64,000 bases of DNA from Lithospermum erythrorhizon (Eukaryota; Streptophyta; Magnoliopsida; Boraginales; Boraginaceae): the NCBI GenBank assembly GCA_019722365.1, contig JADFUC010001346.1:62001-126000 (forward strand), in the 5' to 3' direction. This document shows, one piece after another, positions 37,284 to 49,838 of the stretch. The notes below the pieces were generated by a model. That model had not been told where the DNA came from. It saw only the letters and a list, made by a program, of their open reading frames with translations, and ran no database searches. Made by a program: the position numbers and the translations under genes. The first letter of the stretch is position 1. Each line of letters opens with the position of its first letter.

Positions 37284-40200
37284 AGAAGCCGATGTTTTCT
37301 AACACAAATAAAATAACAAAAGCAAGATTTTTTATTAAAAGAAAGTGATATTTTCAACAATAAATAAAAATACATAACGTGCACTCTTTATTAAATCTTG
37401 AAAATGAAGATCATATAAGAACAAAATGAATAATAAGCTATGAACAAAATAAATTATAAAATTATATAACTTTTAAATGTATTATTAAAAATGATATTGT
37501 TAAAAAATTATAAGGGATCATATAACTATGAAAATAATGAATTATAATATAAAGCAAAAGTATAATTTATAAATTTAAGTAAATAGTTAATTACTTTATT
37601 TATTATCTCAGTTCAAATGTTTGGAGTATAAATATTTATGTACAAGTGTGTAATGTAAGTACATTTTACTAGTAAATTAAAAAGAGTAACTAAGGATGCA
37701 TGATTAATATTCATTGAAATACAAACCGCATGCAGTAACATCGAATTCGGCTGCCTACAGGAGCGCCTTTCAAATGATTTCAAGACTTGCCGATTCTCAT
37801 CAGGCGACGCATTGACGCTTAAAAAAAAATACAAAACCGCGCGCATTGACAAGTCACATTTAATAAATACCATGTAGTAGTTGAAGCAAAATAATGAGTT
37901 CAAATCATCCTCCTTGACCAAAGGAAATCAAGGCTTGAAAATACGGTAATAATAATTGGATATCTCATACTTACGTGAATGAAAGAGAAGCAGGTAAGCA
38001 TGCGACCAAATTCAATGCATTAACCAAACAAATAATTAAACTAGTATGCATACCACAATTATCTATACTAAGTTATTATGGTTCTTAACAACCCTAGATA
38101 CCCCATGTTTAAGACGGTTAATCTAGTTAAGAGAGACCAACTAGAAATAGTGCAATAATAGTAAGGGCCAGATACTGAAAATTGTTCCAAATAATTGCCC
38201 TTGAAGACTTATGAATGATGATTATAAATTTCATCTTGCTTTGACTTAGGATTGCAAGACATGCACTATTTTAATCACGGTACATACTTTTACAAGCTTG
38301 ATCAATCAAGCATGCATATATAGACTATCAAATGAATGTGCGCTACTATACTAAGATGGTAAGAAATAAGCTTTATGGATTGAACGAATTTTTAACCACA
38401 AATGAAATAAGAAATAATCCAAGACCGAAGTATGAGTAGATGTTCATATTCTACTGGGGTATAAAAAATCAATTATATGAATTTTATTTTATTAAGATAT
38501 TAATTAATTAATAATGAGAGGTTAACATTATTAAAATTTTAATAAGATATTAATTAACGAGTCTATAAATTATCTACATCTAATAATCAGGGTCACGCAC
38601 GTCTACCTTATTTGCTAAGGGTTTACCAAAAGTGAAAAGCACATGCATAATAAAAAGAAGTTCCCTCCTGAACTTTGTGTTTATTTTTACTTTGCCCCCT
38701 GAACTTATGCTTATTTTACTGCCTGAACTATGCCATCTTTTCGCACGCCCCCTATTTCTATCTTTTCAAAAAGGCCTCTAACTCATTTTTTAACATTTAA
38801 AATTTAATTTGTCAGCTAAAAAAGTGGCTTCCCCATCTCGCCAGTTACATGCACTTTACTAATTTAGTAGCTCAGGCAAATTAGTAACAACGCTCACTTG
38901 GAGGGAATTTGGCCTATTAAAGGGTCTTAATCTGATGTCTTCCCCAAATTGAAAAGAAACCCCAAATTGAAAAGAAACCCTAAATTGAACAAATATTCAA
39001 CTAAGAAAGGAATTCAACAATTATGGGACCACACGAGTCCAATATCGTTATCGGCGCGAGATACGCCATTTGAATGGCAGTTCTACTTAAAATTCCCGGA
39101 AGAAGATTTGTCAAAGCAAGCAGATAGGTTCATGGTTGTCAGCTCTACGGAATGTCGATTTAACTCCTCAAGCTTTTCTCTTACTGTGATTCAAGTATGA
39201 GTGAAAAGCTTTGGAAGGCGCTGAAAGAAGAAATTGGATTTTGGGTTCTCTCTCGCTATTGTTTTGTGTGTGTTAATTGTATTGTTTTTGAAGTGGTTTG
39301 GGAGAGTGACATTTCACTTTAAAATTGCAATTGCTAATATAGCGATTCTCAACCCGCATTAGCCACCGCATTGACAATTAAAAGCATGACTTTTTGTTGA
39401 TAATATTTGTCCCAGGTGTCAATTAGCTTTCACTTACGTGACTTAATTTGACGTGTGTTTTGTAATGTTTGTTCAATCAGTAAGATCAGACCGACGTCAG
39501 ACGGATCCGTACTTGCCCTCACAGCAGACTTCTTGGCCCCTTTAAATAAGGTAAATCTAATCCGTCCGTTAAATTAGACCCCCCGCATTTTGCTCCCATT
39601 TTGCCCTCTTTTAAATAATAGTAATGGATCCGGTCTCGTTAAATTAGACTCGTTTTTCATATTAACAAGCGCATATTATAAAATACGACCGAACAAAAGT
39701 AAATGACATGTACTAGTCGCATGAAAGAGATATAATATTTCTTTTGAAAATAGTGGTACGAAAAGAGACACATTCAACCCACTTTTTGTGGTACCACTCC
39801 CTACAATTAATTACATAACCAAAAAGATATTAAAAGCTTCACCTAACACAGATCTAACACATTTATGTTCTCAAAAAGTGTGAAGATAATTCATCGTCAA
39901 ACGAGTTCACAAAAACATAGTCTACAAAAAAAATGTTTCGCCTTCTTCCTAGCCTATCGCTTTTCACTCTTCTACCCTGGGACGGTTCAAGTTGACGAGA
40001 GGCTTCCGTCTTCCTCTTCTTCCTAGCTTCACAGCAGTGCTGGCTACCCTTCCAAATTAGATTGCATGGACAACTTCTAAAGATTGCCAAGCGCCAGCAT
40101 CACAGTATCTACAACAGATGGCAACCCCTTCAAGCCCCGAAACGCCATCCGCTTTCTCTTCCTCGCTTTCTCCTTCTCAAATTTCTTTCCGCTTCTTTTC

Positions 40201-40679
40201 TTCGATGATCTTTCTGTTTATTAAAGATTAATTATTATCGAATTTCATGCCTGACGTCATTTTTAATGTGTTCCATTCTATCACCCAATTTTCGACAATT
40301 GGCAATTTGGTCTCGACGCCAAAATGGTCATTAAAACACCACCCGCAGGGTATTTTAGTCAAATTAGTAAAATTAGTGAAATGACAATTTGCCCTTTAAC
40401 AGAAACTTCCTAACTACTACACTTGCAAATAGGGGGCAAATAGTCATTTCACACACGTGTGCAAATGGGGGCAAAATAGTCATTTCACAATAGCTATTAA
40501 AGTTTTCTACGCCCATTTTGACGCCGACCAAATTCGCTAACTGTCTATTATCAGCGACGGAACGGAACACTAAAATTGGAGCTACTGAATGGAAACCGAA
40601 AGTGAAAGCCTTCAGCCGACAAGTATTGCCTTTAAATTTCTTACATCTTTTAGGTCTCCCCGAAGAATCTTTATATCGT

Positions 40680-43620
40680 GCGGGTAAGATGTCCGATACG
40701 GGTTATTTGTCCGTAAAATAGGACCTTTCGCGGTTCCAAGTTGTTATAAACATCGAACCAAGTGGATAAGAGGAAATATTTATGGACATATTTCCTTGGA
40801 TCCTTGTTGTGCGACTTATACATGCAAACTGCGTGGTCACAAGGAATCCTCCCAACTGCCACAAGCCACACGAGCATTCCTTCTTTTCAATATCAACAAC
40901 AAAGATATGCTTGGCAGAGGTGACTTCATACCTTGGAGATCCGGAAGGTCTGGTAATGTATTCAAATATTTTTTCTTCTCTTTTCTTCAACACTACATCG
41001 ACCCTTGGACAGACGAATCCCTTCCACTTGATCTTCCTTTCACGCTCCTCGTCTATTCTATTCATGATCGCGGGTATACTGCGGTTGAGCATCGTGATAA
41101 TCGGTCGTCCTCGCTTGAGTACGAACAATATTGAATGCTTCACCAATTATTCACAAGTTGGGGGCGCTTAGGCTCCGGAGGGAATGTACACCTCGTCCAT
41201 TTCTTTCACTCTATATTGTTTAGTGCCTCGTATGCTTCATAACGGACACATTCTTAATCCGACGATCATGTATTCAAAGTAAGGCACATTACACTCTCGG
41301 CAGCCTTTCCACACGCTACGCGTTTTCATCATCTTTTCCAGAAATCTCTTTGCTCCAATTTCATAGTGAAGATGTTTAACACACAACTGTTCCGCCAGCA
41401 ACTTTTCTCGATAGCATTTTCGAGGCCCTACAACGATAGTCGATAATGTCGTAGTCAGATAGGCATAGTGATGTGTATAGTTCGTGTGGGCATAGTATAA
41501 ATAAGTAATACCTTTTATCGATCACCATCATAATCCATGAATATTACCGGGGTCCATATGAATCTTCTTTCGAGTAACCTCACAAACCACGCCCTGTGAT
41601 TCCGCATTTCCCACCTCCACCACGCCTGCTTATCAAGTAGATGCCATTATCTCCATCAACTCCCACTGTAGCTAAAAGTTGACCCTTAAATGCCCCCTTT
41701 CAGAAACATCCGCTTCACACAGACGAACTTCCTACAACAAAAAAAGACATCCCCTCTTAAATGGTTCTTAATAATAATACAGATTCCAAATTTTGTTCAT
41801 CGAGCTTCAAGTGATCACAATAATCTGCATAGTGTCCAACAACTCCTTTCAGATAAATCTACAAAATGCAAACCGTTGATTTTCATTTACATACAGGTAT
41901 CCAAATGCTGATGGTTTCACACCGTGGTCACACTTATCTCAATGTTCAAGTCGTCGTAGATATCCCCAATGAAGTTCTTCAGAGAAATTTTTGGCTGCCT
42001 CCTAATCTTGTTTATGTATTTCCTGGCCAAGAACTTAACCTTCACCATATCTATTTTCATAGAGTTCCCACATGAGTGTTCTTCCACCATAGTTTTAATG
42101 GTTAAGTCGCTCTATTCTCCACTCTAGAATGTAAAAACACCGAATGCACAATCCTCTTGTACATTTCACCCTACTTCCACTCTGTCATTCTTAACAAATT
42201 TCAAGCTCTTTTTCTTGTTTTCAAAGCATAACGCCTAATGAGCTCTAAACTCAAAGATCATTACCAAACACCATTTTAAAGTAATCTACTCATTGGATGT
42301 TTTAAGTGAACCTCCGACAACAACGTAATCGCGATAATTTTTTGAACTGAACAAACCTCTTCTCATCCTCCTTCACTTAATTCTTCTGGCCTCATCTAAA
42401 ACTCAAATAGTCGCAGCTGCCCGACATCATTCAAAATTTGCCCTAAGTCATCATCAACATCATTCTCATTCAAGTAACATGCGATATCATCCGGGATTTC
42501 ACGATTGCCTCCCTCTATTTTCCTCGCCGCGATCACGAAGAGGTTCATAATCTCACAGCATTCTCCTCACGAACAGTGATCCAGATCAAAATCATCATAC
42601 TAAGTTGTTACCGCTTGAACGCATCCTCAGACAAATCATCACACCTGCTGTTACCTCCCAGCTTCACCCCCCCCTCACATCACCCCCCAGACATCATCCC
42701 AACATCCTCCAGACATCACCCCCCAGAGTCATTACGCCCATGTACTTCACCCCTATACATCATCCCTTTGTACATCACCCCATTGTACTTCACCCCCTCT
42801 ATTTCTTTCCCTTGTACATCATCCCCAACAACATCCCTAACAACACCCCCCACATCACCCCCCTCGTGACTTCACCCCCCTCCCCGACATCATCCCCAAA
42901 GATTTCACCCCACCCTATTTCTACCCCCTTTGCACATCATCCCCAACATCTTTTTCAGCATTTATAGGATGCCATTCTAACAACCTAAGCCCCTTAACAT
43001 TCACATCATTTACTTTCCCCATCTTCTTTTGAAACCTAACAACCTCAGCTTTTTATCATCAATTTCCTCCAAAGTAGCTTTAGGCCACATACTTCTAATA
43101 CTATAATACATCTCACCTAATAGCAAATCCCTCGGGATGTTTCATGGATAAAGGGTTATATACATCCCTACTTCCCTAACCCCCACTAATCCATCTAACC
43201 ATGTCATCAACATCTTGCCTTAAGTTGTACTAAACCACTATCCAAAAGAAGCATAAAGTTTCTTATAATAAGAAGCGTATTCCCTGGCCACTCCCCATTT
43301 GCTCAAACAATACATCAACCATATTATCACAAATTAGGCCCTCAATCAAATTCCTGTACCTAACCCCCCGCCAACATACATGCGACGCCCACCGAATTTC
43401 TTAAACTAGTCATGCTACTCCTAAGCTTTATAGTGAATAAGTCGCGGTTCTTCCTTCAAACAATATAATGTAATTAGTAACCATCAAACCCTAAATTGTA
43501 ATGCGAATTAGGGAAAATCGGATGGGAAAATAGAAAAATCCTCACCATAATTTCGAAAGATCATTGTACTCTCCTTCTTTCTCCAAAATCATGGCTCTTC
43601 CTCTTCCTCTTCCAATTATG
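40680..43620 (-). pseudogene. Decayed MULE (Mutator-like) transposase
   Basis: On the minus strand: an N-terminal part (~43000-43600); a degenerate acidic DDV repeat (~42640-42960); core remnants such as GQLLATVGVDGDNGIYLIS (~41640-41690); CVKHLHYEIGAKRFLE (~41330-41390); and the C-terminal part (~40700-41146) with KWKGFVCPR, FVVDIEKKECSCGLW and, in another frame, IPCDHAVCMYKSHNKDPRKY. Together CSC...CDH forms the SWIM zinc finger of MuDR-type transposases. A frame change inside the zinc finger (~40850) and many upstream stops show it is dead. Terminal inverted repeats were not identified, so the element's limits are unknown. Confidence 0.8.
42640..42960 (-). repeat. C-rich degenerate tandem repeat (acidic repeat of the MULE)
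   Basis: Units of about 15 bp built on TACATCACCCC/ACATCATCCCC. Read on the minus strand in the right frame they give GDDV-like acidic repeats, which plant MULE transposases often carry after the N-terminal domain. Strongly strand-asymmetric (C-rich on +). Confidence 0.7.
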
Positions 43621-44888
43621 CCCAGAAATCATGTTCATCATCAACTTTCACGATTTTGCCTGGGATTCCTATGTCGGCCATTATTGTATAATTTTGGTTA
43701 GAAGAAATGTATAGCGTTCAAGGAGCCCTCGTGTCTGGAGTCAATGCAAGATGTTGAGCGGAATTTGGATTGTGTTAAAATGATTATTGATTTTTTAGTG
43801 TTCAATTTGGGAGCGTGAAAAGCGATTTGTTTCAGAAAAAGATAGTAATTTCAGAAGAGAAGTCTTTTAGCCGACAAATTCAAATTTTAAATATTAAAAA
43901 TGGCTCAAGAGGCATCCCGAAAAGATGTAAAGACAAGAGCCTCGAAGATGAAGATAAAGACGCTCGAAAAAGCATTATGATAGCCAGTAAACTAATTAGC
44001 CTAAAAAGAACAGTGAAGATAGAAAGAGAACAATAATATGTTAATTGTCGTCATTTTGTAATCCACCGAAAGTTCCTGAAGTTAGCCTAATCCGGATTGG
44101 TTGATCGTTGATGGGTTTATTATCAACTATTTCGCTTTTTTTATTCATAAAATATTTTTATACAAGAATAATGGCATATCTTCTATTTAACAATATTTCA
44201 TATTTACCCTTCCATATCCAAAGGTATTATTTGCGTGTATTTAATTGTTTAGTTTCTTGAACGCGTTTTCTAATAAACAGAGAATTACTGTAGTAATTAG
44301 TGATCTATTAGATAAGATTATTGTTGAAAAAGAAAATAAGACAACATGGAGTATATTTAATCTTGCATTGTCATCTAGCTTTTGCTTTATTTCTTTATGT
44401 ACTAGATAGATCTTATACTACCTCCATTCTAAAAGATTAAAAAAACTCAACTATCAAATTTTAAAATTAAACAATCTTTACGAAATAAGAATAATAGACG
44501 ATCAATCGCCTTTCAGAACTACTCCGTATAAGATTACAAGTAAGTAACCTCAAATTAGTAGCCATACAACAATTTGAATGGAGTTTTTATTTGTGATTCT
44601 ACTTCTAATTCAGCTTACAAAAGAGCACAAACAGGGAAAATAGCTACTACTAGCAATATCCAGTGACAAAAACCATCATTTATGTCACATAACTTCAAAT
44701 ACAAAGTCATTCCCTACTAGAAAAGTAACCAAAAAGAAACAAGGCAAAAAAATGCTACCAGAAATCAGTTGAAAATTAAAACAAAAACATGGTGGCAAAT
44801 CCCCCAGACTTTTCCTGCTAACACATACCAGTAAAGCAGAAAACTACATGTACAATCTCAAGCTCAGGAAAGAAAATGCAATGAAGAA
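43621..44888. other. Intergenic region and SIR 3' UTR
   Basis: No gene supported. 44600-44888 is probably the 3' UTR of the sulfite reductase gene. The open frame at 43815-44036 is Lys-rich with no recognised domain. Confidence 0.5.
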
Positions 44889-47800
44889 TCACTCGCTCTT
44901 GCCGTTTTGCTGAGACGCAACAAAATTTCGTATAACTTCCATAGCCAATTGATGAGCACTTTTGTCTTGGACCTTTGCCAGTGCATCAATGGCGTCATAA
45001 GTCTCCCTGTCAGCAAATAGCTTTAAATTGTACCGCGATGATGCCTCCGGTATACCTTCCCATTTGTCAACCATTTCCTTGAGTTTCTCAAAGCCCTGCA
45101 TTATTTTATATGATGAAAGTCAGACAACTCGGAATCAACTCTATGGTAGTAGTAGATAAAAGAGATCATTGGGTCCAATAGTTCACATATGAATCTGAGA
45201 ACTTAATTTGATAACTACTCACCATGCGATTAGAAAACTCGCCAAATGATTCCTTGGATTGCCTCTTTCTTTTCCAGTTATAGAATAAAGGCTCCATTAC
45301 TTTCTCAAGCTCCTGGATCTTGACTCTGTCCATGAATGATCTCGCTATTGTCGTTTGATTTGGTGTCCCCCCAAGCCAGATCTATATTTCAAGGTAAATA
45401 TTTTAATAAACTAATAATTATTTGTTTCAATTGAATGATATAAGAATGAGCTTGAGTCTTTTAGGTAGAGGACATTGAATACGTATGTATGTCTTCAGTT
45501 ACCTGGTAACTATTTGGGCCATCACCAACGAAGCCAAGTTCAGCCATGTATGGCCTAGCACAACCATTGGGGCATCCTGTCACCCTTATTACCAAGGATT
45601 CACTGTACTTGAGACCCACCTGAAATGTATAAGCATAGGCCTCGGTTTAAATAAAAGCCGGTTATATAATATGTGTTTGCAATCTTCCTCAAAATGAATA
45701 AAAGGAAAATACCTTCTCAAACACAGCACGGACTCGCTTTAGGAGGTCAGGTGTCCCACGTTCAGCTTCAGTAATTGCCAAAGGACAAAGTGGCAATGCA
45801 GGGCAAGCCATAGCTGTTATGTTAAGGGGATCCACATACCTAGGTTGCTGTCCATTGAAATAATCGGGGAACACATTATTAACTAGCAATGTGGAAGCAG
45901 GATAATTACAGCCTCAAGAACTGAACATACACAGGTTACCACATTGAGCTACATGATGGTGATGCAGGGGATGGAGGGATGACCAAGAGATATGAAGCCA
46001 TACTTTCTCCATTTTGTTTATCGTATTTCGTTTTTTCAGGGAATCCTGAATTAAGGCATCTTTTTTTAAAATCAAAAGACATTTCTTTTTCAGGGAATCT
46101 TGAATTAGGGAATTTTTTATAAAAAGTGAGGTGAAGGAGGGAAAAACAGGGATGTGAAAAGTAAACTTATTGTTAGGTTTATGCAGAACATGCCACAAAA
46201 CAAAATGGGAATGAGAGGCCAGACTTGAAACAAGACAGTAAGCAAGAGCCTAACACAGAAGGCAAGGTAAAAGAGGTAAGGCAAAGATTTAAGAGTAACA
46301 ACATGACCCATAATTCAATAAATCTTGCATGGCTGCATAAGGAACCAAAATTGGAACGGAAAAAATTGGAACTGTTACCCCAAAATTGGGTTGAGTTGTG
46401 TAGGTAAGAGATGATGTGACTAATAATATCGCTATCAAATATCAAGATATCGGTAACTAATTCAATTTCAGCAAGAGAGAATGATACTCCAAACAACAAC
46501 AAATTGATAATTAATTTATTTGAACAGAAAAAGAGAATAGATTGGAGTTTACCAGAAGACCACCCTGTGCAAGAGCAATTGTGATGGGACGCTTCCATGC
46601 ACGCCGGATATCACACAATACAATATTCTGGTTTGCAGTAATACGAACGTTCAAGTTGTACTTCTCTATAATCTCTCTGAGTGTTTTCTTCATTACGCCC
46701 TTAATCCTTCCATTGTCAACATGGAGACCACAGAATAAAGCACCATCACCCTGCCAGTAGTGAATTGTAAAACAAGTCATGAGCAAAGAACAATTTGTGC
46801 CATACAAAACTAATTGAAGATCTTAAGAACTAGATAGAAACTCTACCGCAATGTGTTTGTGAGACATAGTACTGGTCATCAAGTAATAAGAATATAAATC
46901 AGGAGAATAATATTAAAAAGGGAAAAAAACATATGCTACGAAACAAGAATACTTCAATCAATTGACTATCCATGAGATAACTACTAACCTGCTCATGCCA
47001 TCCCAGATGACTCTTGAATTCCCATTCAGGTAACTCATGGCAAGGCTCAAATTTCTTTCCGTAGTATTGTTCAACAACACTTCTAAACTTTTCGATTCCC
47101 CAAGAGCTGAGCAAGTATTTCATTCTACTGTACTTTCTATCATCTCTTCGCCCATTTTCTCTCTGTGTGACAACTATAGCTTTAACTGCATATAGTATAT
47201 CCTCTTTAGGAACATAACCCAGAGGCTCTGCTAGACGTGGGAATGTGGATTCCATTCTGTGGGTTCTGCCCATACCACCTCCAACCTATGTCAAGAGGAA
47301 TGCACTTAATATTAACAAGAGTTCAAGAACAGTACACACAAAAGAATAGAGATACAAGAGGTCTTACATATATGTTAAAGCCTTTAGGCTCTCCATCTTC
47401 GTCACAAACAACTGCAACACCGACATCATTGGTAAAAAGATCCACAGAGTTGTCTGTTGGCACAGTAACTGCAATTTTAAATTTCCTTGGCAAGAATTGT
47501 GTTCCATAGATAGGCTCAGGTGAATCAGGAAAGTTTGTCCCATGGGAGTTATCATTACGAGCCTTCACAACTTCACGAGGTTCTGCTGTCATAATTCTCT
47601 CCCCATCAACCCACATGTCATAATAGAACCCAGACTGGGGGGTTAAGAGTGCAGCAATATTTTCAGCAGTTTGTTGTGCAAACAAATAATCTTTTCTGAC
47701 AAAAGGCGCAGGTGGTGCAAGAACATTTCTATTAAGATCGCCACACGCACCGAGAGTTGATCCCATAGATCTAATGATGGTACTCATCACAGTCTTGAGG

Positions 47801-49725
47801 TCTTTCTTCAATACGCCATGAAGCTGAAAAGTTTGCCTGGTTGTCAAGCGAAGGGTTCCAATTCCAAACTGGTCAGCAAGGTCATCCATAGCCAAATACA
47901 GTTGGTTTGAAACTTTTCCACAAGGATTCTTGGTGCGAAGCATAAAAGAGTACGACCTTGCTCCACGTTCATCTCTGTTGTACTGCTGATAGCTACCATG
48001 GAACTTGATCAATTGAATAGCAGACTCATTTATGTTTGGCGCTTCTGTCTCTAGCTCCTCATTGAGAGGATATCTAATAAAGTTACTTTTTTCTTTGATA
48101 ATCTCAACCTTACTGCGCTTAGGCTCTACAGCAGTTTCTGGCTTCACCGGCTGATGCAAATTGAAAGGAATTGTAAGGTTGGAAACATATTACGGAGTAA
48201 TTAAGATAAAGAACATGGCCCATAAATGAGCTGGATTAATCCACTATATTAATTAGCATAGAATCAGAAATACTAACTGAAAGCTCTAATGGTTTGTTAA
48301 AACACTTACAAAAAAACACCTTACAGATCTTGTTAAAAATCCATTAACAGAACAAGTACATATTATCAAAACATATCATTTTGGAACTGTCACATTACAT
48401 CTACAAGATAATTAGCTCTAAATTACAATTTTGACCTAACCAGAAATACTTACTGAAAGCTCTAATGGTTTGTTAGAACACTTACAAAAAAACACCTTAC
48501 AGATCTTGTTAAAAATCCATTAACAGAACAATTACATATTATACACCCAGGATAAAACTACCTATCGTCAATTGACTACCAAAAGCGTACAAATCCATCT
48601 TACTGTGACACAAAATATTGGTATCCTGCATCATTCATACTATTTCCTGGCACCATCTAACACTAAATATTACTCCGTACAACTTTAATGAGATATCACC
48701 AGAGTTTGTCTGAAATCTCATTATCAATCTTAAAATTAGAACTTTACTACTCGATTTTACTAAACTTAAGTCTAATTGCATAATGGATCTCCATAATAAA
48801 TGCTTACCTGAACACAAGAAAGACCACAAACCCCATAAAGGTTAAAACTTTACTAGTCCTATTTTGCTAACACTAAAATCTAAGTACATAATGAATCTCC
48901 ATAAACAAACAAATGTTTATCACCACACAAGAAAGACCCCCAACCCCATAAAGGTTAAAACTTTACCAGTCTTATCTTGCTAACACTAAAATCTAATTAC
49001 ATAATGAATCTCAGTAAACAAACAAATGCTTATCAGCACACAAGAAAGACCCCCAACACCATAAAGACTTAAACTTTGCTACTGAAATTTTGCTAACACT
49101 AAAATCTAAATACATAAAGCATCTTCACAAACAAGAAATGCTTATGAGTTATGAGCAAACAACAGCCCCCCCGACAACAAAAAGATCCATAAATACTTAA
49201 GCTTTTCTACTCAAATTCAGCTAACACTAAAAATCCAATTATATAAAGCATCTCCATAAACAAAACAAAAAACTTATCAGCACACAACAAAGACACCACC
49301 CCCTCCCAGCCCAAAAAAAAACCCGGATAAAGGTTACTCAAATTTAGCTAACACTAAAATCTAATTACATAAAACAAAGACTCTCTCTCCCCCACCCCAT
49401 AACTTACTTTACTCAAATTTAGCTAACACTAAAACCCAATTACATAAAACATCTAAATAAACAAATAAATGCTTATCATCACACAAGAAATACCCCACCA
49501 ACTCCAAAAAAATATTGTATTTCACTGTAAACTATAAAGGGTAATGAAATGATAATTATATACCGTAGATACAGCTCTAATGACGGAAGAACGTGGGTGA
49601 AAAACATTCAAACGCTTAGTAAGAATAAGAGAATTTGAAGTGGTGCTCCTCAACCCATTAAAGCTCTGAATCTTGATTTGTGGTTCAGATATTGTGAAGC
49701 TGCTTCCTCCAAACGATGTCGTCAT
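44889..49725 (-). CDS. SIR: Ferredoxin-sulfite reductase, chloroplast
   Basis: Eight exons on the minus strand: 49725-49564, 48150-47368, 47285-46989, 46750-46553, 45847-45713, 45619-45503, 45381-45223, 45095-44889. Every exon is a multiple of three, giving 685 aa, near the usual plant length. The enzyme reduces sulfite to sulfide with six electrons from ferredoxin in plastids, using siroheme coupled to a 4Fe-4S cluster, a core step of sulfate assimilation. Exon 1 encodes a Ser/Thr-rich transit peptide. Cluster and siroheme ligands are present as CPALPLC (exon 5) and GCPNGCARP (exon 6). Other family blocks are [21 protein letters not shown] and [12 protein letters not shown]. The C-terminal basic tail of plant SiR (also a nucleoid DNA-binding protein) ends QQNGKSE. 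Intron 1 (48151-49563) is long and full of tandem repeats. The frame is intact throughout. Confidence 0.96.
48265..48542. repeat. 102-bp direct repeat in SIR intron 1
   Basis: Copies at 48265-48366 and 48441-48542 (offset 176 bp) differ at only a few positions and share CAGAAATACT and CTGAAAGCTCTAATGG. A recent local duplication. Confidence 0.9.
48810..49500. repeat. Minisatellite of ~110-120-bp units in SIR intron 1
   Basis: About six diverging units, each with CACAAGAAAGACCCC, then GCTAACACTAAAATC, ACATAA and AAACAAATGCTTATCA. Units get shorter and more diverged towards 49500. It occupies about half of intron 1. Confidence 0.85.
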
Positions 49726-49831
49726 TGAATCTTCTCAAACCCAAATTTTACACTAAAATATTTGAGAAAAGCAGAAAAATGGTTGGTGAGTATCAAGATT
49801 TGTGAACAAGATGAAAGATGTGAGTATAACT

Positions 49832-49838
49832 TTATATA
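49832..49838 (-). promoter_or_regulatory. TATA box of SIR
   Basis: TATATAA on the minus strand, about 107 bp upstream of the start codon, giving a leader of roughly 75 nt. Positional inference. Confidence 0.45.

Larger units (their letters stand above)
34850..40680. other. Intergenic repeat zone
   Basis: Apart from the repeats listed, no gene is supported. At 38680-38760 and again near 39580-39620 and 40390-40480, phrases like CCCTGAACTT, TTTGCCCCC and ATAGTCATTTCAC recur, which is typical of transposon termini. Small open frames here (for example 38949-39200) show no recognisable domain. Confidence 0.4.

Noticed and set aside
42576..42967. Plus-strand Pro/His-rich protein
   Set aside because: Better explained as the reverse of the MULE acidic repeat; both plus frames are low complexity.
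46179..46598. Minus-strand 139-aa frame in SIR intron 4
   Set aside because: Intronic between well-defined SIR exons, no domain, probably chance.
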